Source: Ichthyophonus hoferi | Lineage: Eukaryota > Opisthokonta > Ichthyosporea > Ichthyophonida > Ichthyophonidae | NCBI GenBank assembly: GCA_002751075.1 | Contig: NAOQ01000054.1 | Location: 3,284-60,033, forward strand | Direction of reading: 5' to 3' | DNA length: 56,750 nucleotides | In this document: piece after piece, positions 16,711 to 29,251 of the stretch | Position numbering within the stretch: the stretch's first letter is position 1 | Layout of the letters: each line of letters starts with the position of its first letter | Translations under genes and position numbers: made by a program | Notes under the pieces: model-generated | The model's database searches: none | Told to the model about the DNA's origin: nothing | Seen by the model: only the letters and a program-made list of their open reading frames with translations

Positions 16711-16802
16711 AAATAGCCATGGATTTGCATATAAGCAAACAATGAAGGGTTGCAGCGGATTAACTCTAAGCATTAACCCACATATTGGGCCCTGAGAAGT
16801 AA

Positions 16803-19800
16803 TCACATCACACAGCAGGACTCGTTGGCCTTGCCACTGTGGGGCCCACGAGGAATGTCGTCCATAAGAGTAGTGCCAGGTGGGAACACGTTGACCAGTG
16901 CCACTAAACGCTCCTGGCCATCGTGGTCAAAGCCAAATAGACTCAACAGGGTACGCTCCATGGGGAGAGGGCTCCAGGGGATAGTCTGAGGGGTGGGGGG
17001 GGGAAATAAGAATGAGTGGATGGGATGGGCTACAAACTACTGCAGTGAGAGAAGGGGTATGTACATTTTAATGCTCCACCATATTACACCACCCCATCCC
17101 TTACAAAATACTTGCAGTTAGAGGTACACGACAACATGTCAATTATATTAAAAATACGTATACATGTATGTGTATGTAGGTATGTATTGTAGGAGATGCA
17201 TGTGACCTTACCTCTCTGTACTCAAAGAGCTCTGTCTCGGATGATTCCTGGCCGAAGCTGAGGGCAAGATCATTCTATATAGACAGACATGGGGATAGTC
17301 CAATCAGTTACAGTTACAGTTATATGGCTATTGGTTATAGCCAGTAAATGGGATCACAGCACATGTCACATCATATAGGAAACCCACTACCACTTAAGAA
17401 AATGCTTTAACCTATCTAATTGGCTTTTGAATACTCTAATCTTCTGTTCGGTTGATCAACAATTTGGTGATAGATGCTTATAGGGTATTTGATTGGTCAA
17501 TAGCTCATGGCGTAAAAACATATTCTAAAGTTTGATTGCATTTCCAACTATTTAGCAATAAGTTATTAACCAGTAATAACATAGATTGTTCACAATTATG
17601 TACCCAATTACCTTAAGAAAGAATATTGCTGTAAAAGTTTAAAGGACTATCATAACAATAATAAGAACAATATACTATCAAAGTGCCGTAAAGGGATTTG
17701 CTTCCAACAATGGTCTGATTTTTCAGATACGCCAACCCCTACCTACACCTGTACCTCTGATATATGGTGCACATATATATGTATATCTACCAGTATATGA
17801 TGCACGGAATGGGGTCATCTCTCTGTATCTACACTGAAAGGTTGTGGGCGATATGGGAATATATATAAACACGAACACCTATGTCTTTTAATTATACGTA
17901 AAGTAAAAAACCAATTTATTACTTGCAACAAGTTTGGGATATATATATGCGTGTATGTATTTAATAATAAACAGGTTTGACCATATCCATACTGTGTGTA
18001 TGCAAAGAGATAGGTCAAAACAATCCTTAATTCGGTGTTATTTAAATTTCAAGTGGATAGATGTCACAGGCACTAACTCATAACCTATTACGGTCTGTAT
18101 ATAAAAGTGTATTAAGGAGAGAAAATAACATACCCCAGAAAGTAAGACAATGTTGTCAAAGAAAAACTCCTGTAGAGTCTCTACCTCGCCGTCACCCATC
18201 ATCCTACTAGACACTAGTCTCCAGCCATTCATTTCCACTTGTGACATGGTGCGGTTGTGTAACACCACAAAGTCGCCCTTGGCTCCTACCTGCACTATCT
18301 CCATATCTCCCTCTACTGTGGAGTCCATCTGTATGTATGTATGTATGTGGAAGGAAAGTAGAATAAAGACAGAGGGGAGGAGAGACAGGTGTACGTTAGT
18401 GATATGTGGCTGTGAATGTATTCATATTATATATTACATGATTTGCAATTACTATTACTACTGCATGAAAAGTAATAAGAATGCCAACCAGACAGGATGG
18501 TTAGTTGTTGAAATATGGGTATCTAGTCATTCTTTAACATTACATTATACTTATCCTGTTATCAAACCTATTGGCATCCATGGTGAAATCCTATAAGATA
18601 TACATATATATCCTGCACGCTTTAGCCGCACCTGAAGAAAGGTGTCATTCTCCTCCTGTTGCTCCTCAAGCTCAGGCTCAACTACGGGGTTCATGTCCAT
18701 ACTAGCCTCCTCGTCAACCTCCACATCACCATCAAAATCAACATCAATAGGCTCATGCTCAGTAGGCATCTGCATGGCCGAGGTATCAGCCTCTACAGGG
18801 GAAGCAAGACGCTTCTTGGTTTTTCTGATCATTTTACGGCGCTTGCGGGCGGTCCCAGTCTGACTATCATCCTCCTCTCGTACAGACTTGAGCTCATCCT
18901 GAGCACTGTGTAGGCCTAGTAGGCGTTCACCAGCTTCAATCAACCCCTTGAGCCTCTCAATCTCTGCGGATGGTATTTTGCATTATATTGTGTTGTATTA
19001 TATCATACCTTACGATATCCTACCCTACCTTACCCTATCCTAGAAGGACCCACGAGAAGGAAGAAAGAAAATGAGGTAATAGTGAACAATAAAGGTCATA
19101 CTAGGCTGTACCAGAGAGAACCTAAACGCTCAGGTGTGACCAACATATGAGAGGAAAGTGTTGCTAAACAAGACCCCACCCTATTCCTACTACGTACCAG
19201 CATCTAATAGACGATTATGCTCGGCAAGACGGTGGCCTCTAGCCACCTCATTCAGGTACTTCTCCTTATATATCTCCTGCTCCTGCTCCTGCTGGGCCCT
19301 CATCTCTGCACGGCTACTGATCTCTGCCGCACGAGTCTTCTGAAGCTGCACTAGCTATAGGTAGGGTAAAGCATACATGGTGGGGGTTAATACTAGATAA
19401 TATCTTGGTGTATTAGATCATACCATATAATAAAATATAACACTATATTATTACTCGTCCTATTATGATATAACGATACAGTTACAAATAAGTAACACTC
19501 AATGAATCTGGTATGGTTGGTTAGAATTAAATTTAATCCATATAATTGATTGGAAGGTATTTTTGGTGCAAAGAAAGAGAGCTAGTAAAATAAAAAACAG
19601 TAAACACAGGTACGAGAGCAGTGCTGTTTACTGGGATGTGTAATAGGGTATATATATAATTTATAATAAAATATAGTATAATAGGTATATCCGAGCCTAC
19701 CTAGCTGGGGCATCCAAAGAGCAAAGAACACAACATACTGCCATACCTTTCCCAGTTTCTTATAAATCAAACTATATATATATATATATGCTACAGTGCT

Positions 19801-22644
19801 AACACGTGTCAGTTGCATAAGTTTTGCAATTCAGGCTTTGTTTTAAATAAAAGATAAATGCATGTAGTGGCTGTGAGTTGTACACATACACATGCACCAT
19901 GCACACCCACACCCACTCTTACCTTGACACTCAGGTCAGACATAGACTCCACCTTCCTCAGGGCCTCTTGGAGGTCCATCTTGGCGCTGTCAATGGCACT
20001 GGTAAGGTCGTTCTTGCTTATCTCGCTCAGCTCTCTCTCCAACGTCTCGTATGTATATTTGAGTCTACTCATTTCTTCATCACATTGAGTCTGTAGGAAC
20101 ATGTATGTATTTTGTATTAGTATAGTGTTGTACAGTATAGTATAGTATAGTATAGCATATATGGATTCGTATAGCACACAAATATGAAAGTCTCTGCTGT
20201 AACTAATACCTTAATTGAAAAGACACTCAATACTTTTAATATCTTTGAAACATATATATATATATATACTTTGTCATCCTGTTGTATATACAGCGATAGA
20301 GCGATATAGAAACAAATACAGTAACACAGATATAGATGTACCAAAAATATAAGTAGGAATAGAATAGAAAAGGGAGTGTGGTAGTAGTAGAAGAAGTGCT
20401 GACTTTCATAAGGCTATCGAGTTCATCCAGTTGCTCTTGGCGAGACTGGGCAGCTTTCTTCTCAATGTCAACCAGTCTTAAAGCATAGCTGGCCTCCATC
20501 TCCTGTCTGAGCCGCGACTCCTTGGCCTGCAGTTCTTCTAGGAGCCCCTCCAGATCCCTGTCCATACCCCATGGTATAGTGGTTATTAGTTACTAGATCG
20601 TGTAGTCGGATGTAGTTCATATATACTTAATATATAATTAATATGCAATTAGTAAATAAGTAATATACATATAAACCAGAAACAATATCTAGTACTGTAT
20701 ATTTCATAAGCTCGGATAATAAAAGGATACACATTTCATAATTATATATACTCATATATACTCTATTATTCATATATAATATATTATATTTATTTTATTA
20801 TAGTGACCTCCTTTTCGACCCTATCTATGACTCGGCAAGTGACTATCTCACAATGCAGATTATACCATCATAAGATCTCACATTATATCCTATCATATCA
20901 TACCAGATACACAATACAACCTCTATTATTATTGTTATACCTTCCATAAACCATAAACCACAAACCCTGATTAGAGCTCAAAACATAGCATCAACAGGAA
21001 GGAAATGCAAGCATATTATTATGTTCTGCATTGGCCCATTGACCTATTGACACATACACACCTGTTTCTCTTTTCCTGGGCGGCTCTCTTATCGGCAATC
21101 TGTTGGCGGAGGGAGGCAATCATGGTCTCCTCTTCAGACTTGGCCATTGACTGGTGTTCGAGTGAGATCTTCTCAGTTTCTAGCCTCTCAGTCTCTTGCT
21201 CCAGACGAAGCTCCGCCTCCCTGGTCTTATCAATGGTGGCCTGGGGTCCATTATGGTATATTTATCGTCAGTATTATATTATATTATATTGTGAGTCTTA
21301 TTAGCGACACAACATTCTATTTTTGCCCTATTGTAATTTTAATTTATTGGTCTGATTTTTGGTTAAATTTTTAATTTTAAAAAAATTACATTGATGGAAA
21401 ATGGCTGAACAAGAGCATGAACATAAATGTGCGATATATAAAGCAATATTAATATCAAACCAAGAGAATAGTCGGGTTTTATTAAGGGGCTCGTGTGACT
21501 ATATGGCTCTTTTATATAAATTGCATTATATTGTATTGTATTGTATTGTACTATATTGTATTATATTAACTGCGAGAGATTCCACAGACAATGGGTGAAC
21601 ATGAATCATAAATATGCACCATATATATAATATCCGGTTTTACATATCCAAAAATAGCAAAACAACTTAAATATCATAGTAATGCAAAGCCCTGACAATA
21701 GCAAATGAAAAGAGTAGAGGCCATAACTTCATTCCCTCATACACAGCACATAAAATAACATACCTTAGTCTCTTTGTCAATCATATCCGTTTCATTCTTC
21801 TTAGTCTGCAGCTTCCTCTTCAGCCCATTCACCTCCTCGGCCATCTCGTCATTTAAGGCTACAATCTCGGCTAGTGCTGCTTTACTAGCAATGAGCTCCT
21901 TGGTGACCATTACTTTACGAGTCTGCTCCATTCCTACCGATATCTTCTCCTCCTCCACCTTGTGGCGAAGGCCCTGTAATATGAGAATGATAGTGATTGC
22001 GTATGTATGATTGTATGAGTGTATGTGTGAACGTATGTGTATATGTTACATGGATTATAATGATTTGTTGGTATACGCACAGTGTGACGTACACAGTAAA
22101 AATTGCTTATTCAAGAGCGTATATAAGTAATTAAGAATAGTATAGTAAGTATAGCAGAGCAGATCAGAGTATAGTATAGTATAGCATAGTATAGCGTAAT
22201 AGTCTAGTATAATATAGTATAGTATGGAACCTGATATAAACGAATGGTGCGGGAAAATAAAGAGATAGAGAAGTAGAAATTTTGTGAATAGAAAAAGGAA
22301 AGGAAAAAGAAAAAGAAATAGATAGCAGAGTGGGTGTCTATTTATAATATATTATGTAGGCAACTGCTCTTAAATCCAGTACAAAAATGCACATAAATTA
22401 ACCTATAATTCAGCCTTGATGGCATATATATATATATATCTAGAAAAAATTACCAACTACCCACCTGCAGGACATTGTCCATCTTTTCCTGGGCCTCTTT
22501 GTGGCGTCTGGCTGCGCTACTCTCTAGTTCCTCGATGGTCTCCACTTTCTTCTGTTGTCTATCTTGAAGTTTTTCGCGGATTTTCTCAAACCTGTTGAAC
22601 AGGTCCATCACCATCTCATCGCGAACACCGTCTGCTTGCGCCAT
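16803..22644 (-). CDS. Nuclear lamin (intermediate filament protein with CaaX box)
   Basis: Forms the filament meshwork under the inner nuclear membrane. Coding exons in transcript order: 22644-22465, 21973-21764, 21240-21062, 20557-20404, 20090-19923, 19354-19198, 18963-18632, 18328-18134, 17274-17212, 16985-16803; phases join to 606 residues, within the usual lamin range. About 360 residues of charged heptad-rich helix end in LLDAEIERLKGLIEAGERLL, comparable to the end of the lamin rod. Then follow a basic NLS (RKRRKMIRKTKKR), a very acidic stretch, a lamin-tail Ig fold (GDFVVLHNRTMSQVEMNGWR) and the terminal CCVM, a CaaX prenylation signal. The start ATG has AAAACATGGCG context. The frame stays open upstream to an acceptor at 22681-22682, so the 5' untranslated region is probably spliced. 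The head is very short, and the usual coil-1A LNDR motif is not visible. Confidence 0.88.
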
Positions 22645-22680
22645 GTTTTCGTTTGCTGATGCACGTTCAGCTACTGGTAT

Positions 22681-23685
22681 CTATAGATAGAGAATTGGTT
22701 AGTGTTTATATAAAGCAAGCTACATAAACGAATAAAGAGTCAATATAACGTATTAGACATGCTCTAACAATGGAGAAAACATAGTTCAATAGAAATATAT
22801 GCATGGAACTATCTATCCATAAACACAATTCCACAATTCCGCCACTTTATGTCTTCATTCATAAGTCAATAGATGGTGTAACCAAACTAAAAAAAACAAA
22901 CAATATAGCATAACCGACTTGCATTTTTATAACAATCAATGAAGGGGACAAGGGAGAAGGAACAAAACAACTTTGGCTACAATATGTAAACAACATAATA
23001 ATAAATAAAATAAAATAAGTGAATATTTTTTCTTCTAAATATATCACGAAGAGTGAATGGGTGAAGTCGTTTAGGGCAAAGGGAAGTAGATAAGAAGGGT
23101 CAAGAACAGACCATCTCATAAGGATTCGTGTTTAACACCACAACATACAGAGAGATTATAAGAGGATTTATAAAATAAAAACGGCCCATATTTAGTTTAA
23201 AATTTTAATTTCAAATTATAAGACGTCTTTTTTATGAAGTTGTGTTCACTAACTGTCAAATAAATCTATTGCGGCAGATAAGACAAGCTTAAAAAAAAAG
23301 GGTCTATATTCCAAAATAGAAAACATAGTAAAACAATTCATCATAGCAACAATGTATTTTTGTGAAGGTATAAAGCTATACACCATGTAGAAGAGTATTC
23401 TTTTTCTAATTTTCTTTTTTCTTGGCAACAGTTACAACAATTATAGCAATATTTTTTACAATAACAAACTAGCGTGGTTGGCATTGGTATCAAATAATGA
23501 CTCTGAAACATACAAAAAAAAACTCTATTTTTATGTAGAAATAGCACTTAACCCTGCTCAGGTACTTATATAGTATAATAATATATATCATACACTTACT
23601 TATAAAAACACTAGCTTCAACTAGATTTCATCCAGTCTTTGCCGCTACTGTTTGCACATAAAGCACGTTTATCGCAGTTAATCTG
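22681..23685. other. Upstream flank of the lamin gene, no exon recognised
   Basis: Lies between the lamin 5' splice acceptor and the next open frame. The lamin promoter and first untranslated exon must be in or beyond this stretch, but no TATA box or clear donor could be assigned. Confidence 0.35.
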
Positions 23686-23916
23686 ATGGCTGTTCGACCG
23701 TTGCCGCAATCAGTACTTCCTCCAATCACACGGGAAATATTTCAAATTTTTGGCCCACATCATATTGACCCGGACCGGATCGTATTGGAACTCATTAGTA
23801 ACAATAATTATATATCAATTTATTGGCCTATTACTATTAATTTTAATTCTCGTCGAGTTCTTCTCATTGACAACCTAACGGAACATGACCAATACAAGTG
23901 GACTTGTACCTTATAA
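23686..23916 (+). CDS. Small hypothetical protein, 76 residues
   Basis: A single open frame starts at an ATG and ends in TAA. Its residue mix is ordinary (PLPQSVLPPITREIFQIFG at the start, IDNLTEHDQYKW near the end), unlike the low-complexity frames elsewhere in this AT-rich DNA. No domain, signal peptide or membrane segment is evident. It is divergent from the lamin gene. It could be a real short gene, an exon, or chance. Confidence 0.3.
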   Translation: MAVRPLPQSVLPPITREIFQIFGPHHIDPDRIVLELISNNNYISIYWPITINFNSRRVLLIDNLTEHDQYKWTCTL

Positions 23917-24339
23917 CTCTACAAGTTGTAGAATGCAATAGATTAATTCTGTAAGTTATTTTCTTTTTTCTTTTTTACTTTATTTATGAATAGAAAACAG
24001 TTGTTCATTTAAAATGTAGCTTGTTATCTTATCGTGTCAATATTTAGCAAATGCGTGAGCTAGTAGGATGACTCATGCAAATTGATTTATAATATTCCAA
24101 TTAGCAAACACAATTTGAAGATTGAAGACTTAACTCGTGTCTATTTCTATCAATTGATATTAATACTGTTGGGAATAAACTACCATTAGATAATGGTCTC
24201 TTTTTAATTTTACTATTTTAAATTTCTTAAAAGACTAATTTCAGTTTCTAGTCTACCAGCTCAACCTTATCCATTGCACACTTTCTACTAGACGGGCCAC
24301 CAATAGATATGTGCAATGAACATGTCTTAAAACCATTTC

Positions 24340-24488
24340 CTATTACCGTATCACATGTGTTTAGAATGATAAAAATTAAACAGTGTAGCTGAGACGGGGC
24401 TAATAGTTTTGTTACACTGTAGTCCGCCACCTGATATGCATTCTTGTAGTGGTAATAGCCTAAAATAAAGACAGGGTGTGTTTACCCT
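24340..24488 (-). repeat. Partial arm of the dispersed inverted-repeat element (copy C)
   Basis: Read on the minus strand it shows AGGGTAAACACACCCTGTC, then GGTGGCGGACTACAGTGTAA, CGTCTCAGCTACACTGT and ACACATGTGATACGGT, the same order as copies A and B. Similarity stops after about 150 bases. Confidence 0.7.
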
Positions 24489-24924
24489 ACATTTTTTCCT
24501 CTTTCAACAATATATGCCTTATTGATTGAGTAGTTTACATGGGTTCCCAAAAAAAAAAAGAAAAAAAAGAACAGATTCCCACAATAAATGGATAAATTCC
24601 AGCACAAAATGGACTTTTTAAAAATAGAAATAATAATAAAACGCAATAGAATAATAAAGAAGAAATTGATAGAAAATTGGGTTTTTTGCTATTTTCACTA
24701 GAGGAAATATATTCTTTGCGTACATTTTTTATAATTTTTGAAGAAAAAATTGATACACAAGAACTTTTTTAGAATAATTCGAGAAGGAAAACAACAACTT
24801 TATTTTTAGCTTCTTTGTTCCACACGAAATTTTTTCAAATAACATGTGACAATTTGACAATCTTTTTGACTAATTTACTGTAGATCTATCTTAGCGTTTC
24901 ATTACAGAGTATGATTGCGTTGAT

Positions 24925-25158
24925 CTATATGCATGTTCGCCCACGTAATAGTTTGGATACAGGCATGACAGTTAACTTGTTATTGTCTGTAGTAGCGTTG
25001 TCATTCTGTGATGGCTTATTTGTGATTGCCAAGAGAATGTTAAACTGCCCTTCATTCATATTAAGCTCCTCATCTATCCTTGGCCGCTTAGAGCTAGCCA
25101 TAGAATTATCCTTAATAGTACTGTCATCAGTAGTAATGTTATCTCCTGTTATGTCCAT
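24925..25158 (-). CDS. Small hypothetical protein with a basic KRPR patch
   Basis: A 77-residue frame from MDITGDN (an upstream in-frame ATG at 25182 would add 8 residues) to a stop at 24925. It is polar and Asn/Asp/Thr-rich, with MASSKRPRIDEEL resembling a short nuclear localisation signal. There are no other motifs. It is not a low-complexity artefact, but nothing shows it is expressed. Confidence 0.3.
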   Translation of the reverse strand: MDITGDNITTDDSTIKDNSMASSKRPRIDEELNMNEGQFNILLAITNKPSQNDNATTDNNKLTVMPVSKLLRGRTCI

Positions 25159-25182
25159 GTTTGTATACTTATAATTATACAT

Positions 25183-27381
25183 TAACTATCTGTATGTACG
25201 ATGCTCAAAAATACCCGATATGCGAATACGTAAGATAATGTCCATTTGCTGCAAAAGGGAGATTTTACTCGTAATACTAGCCCGATATAAGCTCGTCTTA
25301 ATCTTAAGTTACATATGCTAGTGGTTCCAGATGCTGCCCTTCTTCATATTTTATTTATATTCAATCGTAGCTAACCAAAATATGTCGCAAATATACTATT
25401 AAATAAAGAGTGCGCAAGCTGTATATGGTCAACACGTTAAACCTAGTATCTAGCTTGCTAGAATACGTATGTGTATGTAGATTAATAAGGTAAAATAATA
25501 AGTTTCATGCGAAATAGAAAAGTAGAGTTGGTATTATTTTACCATTAAGTCGTAAATTGAATGTTTACTGTAATAAATTATTTGCCTACAGTAACTCGAT
25601 TGAATAAAAGCCACATCATTTGTTATACCTTTTACTTGTACCTCTAACACTTCTTTTTTAAGTAAAACTCACCCAGCATCTAAAAAAAAGAACAAAAGAC
25701 CATCTTTAAAGTATGTAAGCATAAGGTTACATGCATATACATCTAGATATGTACTTACAAATACTCGGATGCACAGATAGTAATGTAATTATATATACAT
25801 GAAAGTACATTTAGATAAAAACAAAATTGCTAAAACTGTGACGATGGCCTATGATAGTAATGACAGAACGGTCATTCTAGGTTTGGGATGCAGTTTATTT
25901 CTGCTTATGACTTTGTTATCTAAAATTATACGATGAACTTTTTTTTACTATAACTTTTTTTAACTATGACTTCATATAGCTGTAGGACTTACTAAGAATT
26001 GCATCTCGTGTATCTCTTTTAAATATGGATGGATAAGCTATATTTCTAGTGATCAATAGGCTGTTTCATGTTGTAATTCTATTTGCTTCCTTAAATTTTA
26101 TTTTATTCTATACCACGTACTTCATATTCGCTTTTCTCAAACCGCCAAAATCTGGCAACATTACCGGATTTTAGTTGACCAGAGTAAGGCAATCTAAAGT
26201 GGTGACTGCATATCAAAGAACTTCCGTAACAGTGGATCATTGGTAATACAAACTTTCTTAAGAACTTATATAATCATATATTTTAACCAAAAAAATGTAG
26301 TTAGCTGTATTTATTCATATGGCATTTATTTTGTATCTTGAGAAGTCCATTTAATCTTTAAGTGCATTTAGCATTGTTTGCAGCGTGGGTCGACCACAAC
26401 TGTTGAACCACGAACATTTAAGTGAGTAGGAATTTCTAGTTGGCCAATAGGAGGAGAATACAAAAAGCATTAAAATGGATGATTGGTTAATTGCTTATAA
26501 AATTTAGTAGAGCGGGAAATAAGAAACGTTTTACAAGTAATAAAACGTGGCTATTGGCTACAATTATATTATTAAATTTTAATAACTTGTAGATCATCTA
26601 GATTAATCGTTGTCTAATTAAAAAATTCATGATGAGCCGCCTTTCCAACCCAAAATCAAGTGGAAAAATTACGACTATACTCATCCAACGTCACACGAAA
26701 CATTCATTAATATATTTGGTAATGCCCATTCCCAATCAAATTGCCAGCGTAGTGATAATATCGTCAAATATAGCCACATATACAATGTAGGAAAAGCTAC
26801 TAATTATAATTATCTAATTACTTAAGGCTAGGTTCAGAAGTATCTTATGTAGAAAATGCTATATTTAGAAAATATGGAAAGGTTCTGCTGACACAGGTTG
26901 GGGACTTTTGATTCGGCAGTGGTATTAAATAAAGGTTATAGAGTTTTTATCCTAAATTTCCTGCTTGCAATAGTCAGTTGCTACCCTGAATATGGATGAG
27001 ATGTTCACTACACAGGCTGAAATTGATAAATATTTCTATTAAAGATTCGCTGTAAACCCCAAAAATTAAGATCAAATCATGGTCCTGTATGACTCGCTCT
27101 TCAACATATTATGCATCATCTGATGCAATGCATTGATTGTGTTTAAAGTTGCTGTATCTTTGTAAATTGTGTTTAAAGTTTTAGCGCCGTAAATGAAAAC
27201 AAAAGGGAAAGAGAATGTATAGAACTGTCTAGAAATAGTATATGAAGACATAGAAGCAGTATTGAAAAGACGCTGTCTAAGAATATTAGGTAATCCGTGT
27301 AAATAATGTCGTATCTAGTCCAATGTTTATTTGTGTTTTTGTGTTTACAAGTGTTTCCGCATGTGTGAGCGGCGGGGTATA
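25183..27381. other. Gene-free AT-rich stretch
   Basis: No supported exon, repeat family member or RNA gene was recognised on either strand. Confidence 0.45.
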
Positions 27382-27454
27382 ATGGAGTTGCTTCGCAGTG
27401 GAAGCGTGCTGGGCCCTGTTTTCTTAAGTGCTCTTCTATTGCTTGCCCTCATAA
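27382..27454 (+). CDS. Possible first coding exon with a signal peptide
   Basis: ATG followed by MELLRSGSVLGPVFLSALLL and then LALI, with a strong GTAAGT donor at 27455. A basic residue, a hydrophobic core and an immediate consensus donor are what a signal-peptide exon looks like. No matching downstream exon in phase 1 was found before the oppositely oriented PAS gene, so the rest is unseen or absent. Confidence 0.3.
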
Positions 27455-28276
27455 GTAAGTATGATAGCGACTATTATACTGTTATCCTCATGTGTTTGAA
27501 TGCGCCTCAAAATGGCAATAATGGTTTTAAGAAAATAGCGGGAACGCATATTCAATTATGAGAGCGATAGCTCGGGAGTGGTTCACATGAATATTGGAAG
27601 GTTGTGTTCACACCTATAAAAAAAAACAACAGGTGAGAAATCAACCAAATAACTTAAGGTCATGCTGTGTATCTCAATGCACATAATAATCTTAGATAAT
27701 AATTATAGTAATTTATAATTATTCTCCGACACAATCCGCACCATTGACACAAAGCTAATTTATACATCTGATATTATGTCATCGATGGTTAATAGACCTC
27801 CTTGGGATCTGGGGACCTGATATGCTTGGGTAATACAAGATATAAACCTCAAGGATAGTGTCGATCGATTAAATATGTTATTATATATTTTTATGTTTAC
27901 CTTGCTTTTTCCATGAAAAGTCTAGCTCTTGGAGGAAATCTACTTTACCACTTATTACAACTCAAGTCAACAAATGTAGCAACTTAATGGTAAAAATAAT
28001 CTAATCGTTAAAAGCTAGAATATGCACATTTTTACGATAAATTATTCCACTTGTGTTGATGAATATCAACGACAGACCATTCAATAACATTGTGTTCAAA
28101 AAGTTCAAAGGACCAGCCTTTCACCCTGCTAGGAGCGTTTATCTTTTTATTCACTGTACCCGGTACATTTATTACTTACAAAACAATTCAAAATTAATTA
28201 AACAAGCCTAACATCGTAATTTTAGTTCTAATTTAAAAGTTTCAAATAAAAACTTCAAGCATACATTCAATAAAGG

Positions 28277-29251
28277 TTAGTAAACACATAAATATTCAGT
28301 ATACATGGCAACATTTTGAAGCTGTTCACTGAAGGTATATGTATATTTTTTACCTACTGCAACAAACGATGACATAAAAAATCCCCAGGCCATTTTACGT
28401 CCACATTGTACAACTTCTCCTCTAATGCGGCTTAGCATACCAAAAAGAATTTTTACCATGGGCTCTGATTGACACTGACTTACAGAGGATTTGGTACCTA
28501 AAAGTGAACATAGCATAGATTGGAGCATCTTAAATAGGGCACAATTCACGCCAGTCTTAAACACATTCATTAAGGAACCTGTATTGCTGCTATAACGTGT
28601 GTCAGTTGTAGCAACAGGCAACATACTTGCGCATGCGCTCTGCTCCATGAGAACCAGGAAGAGAACACCATTAAACACGCGACCAAGAATTTCTAGCTCA
28701 ACAATGCTGCCTTCTGCTTCAGTTTTTCCAGACCGAATCATCTTTACAGAAAAATTTGCCACTCCCAATTTACGGATTTCTATCATTTTACGACAGAAGT
28801 GTGGCAAATCATCATTACAAACAAAGCGCATGATAGGTTCCCCAATGAGCTCCACTGCTTCTTTGTTTAGAAGCGACTGAGAAAAGCGAGAAATGAATTC
28901 AATGCGCCCGACGTCTGATAGCTGGAGAATTGCAACTTTACTGTGAGAGAAGGGGTTTGTACGAATAAATACGTCCATTTCAGTGGTATCCTGGAAAAAC
29001 AATGCCTTTCCTTCTGACAATGGAATAATGGCAAAAAGGCCAGCAGAGGTGGAAAAATCCTTTGTAATAGATAGCGAAAAGAGTTGTCCTTCGGCCACAG
29101 TAGGATTGACAGAGAGGAGAATACGTGACAGCTCTAAACTGCATTTTCGTACAGGTTTATTCACAAGGACGTTACTGCGTTTTCCAAGTATCTGTTGTGG
29201 ATCGTACACATCAAAAATCGACAAACCTTCCGTAACTGTTAGTACAAACAT
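28277..29251 (-). CDS. Intronless PAS-domain protein, 324 residues
   Basis: One uninterrupted frame from ATG 29251 to the stop at 28277. Residues ~105-204 resemble a PAS fold: a beta strand after VAILQLSDVGRIEFIS, then ELIGEPIMRFVCNDDLPHF (the eliG.pi..fv..DD signature) and the strands VELEILGRVFNGVLFLVLM. Residues 1-100 may be a second, degenerate PAS unit. The C-terminal ~110 residues are hydrophobic and Cys/Met-rich and match nothing I know. No bHLH, kinase or other output domain is visible, so a sensory or dimerisation role is only an inference. Every confidently named gene in the window is split by introns and this one is not, suggesting a retrocopy or an acquired gene. AATAAA on the minus strand at 28147-28152 could end the transcript. 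Confidence 0.6.
   Translation of the reverse strand: MFVLTVTEGLSIFDVYDPQQILGKRSNVLVNKPVRKCSLELSRILLSVNPTVAEGQLFSLSITKDFSTSAGLFAIIPLSEGKALFFQDTTEMDVFIRTNPFSHSKVAILQLSDVGRIEFISRFSQSLLNKEAVELIGEPIMRFVCNDDLPHFCRKMIEIRKLGVANFSVKMIRSGKTEAEGSIVELEILGRVFNGVLFLVLMEQSACASMLPVATTDTRYSSNTGSLMNVFKTGVNCALFKMLQSMLCSLLGTKSSVSQCQSEPMVKILFGMLSRIRGEVVQCGRKMAWGFFMSSFVAVGKKYTYTFSEQLQNVAMYTEYLCVY

Noticed and set aside
16526-16795. 89-codon plus-strand frame beside the lamin 3' end
   Set aside because: It overlaps the lamin 3' flank, is Ile/Asn-rich as expected from AT-rich DNA, and has no motif.
18150-18913. Plus-strand frames across lamin exons 7 and 8
   Set aside because: They are shadows of the lamin coding sequence, with Ser-rich composition from antisense acidic codons.
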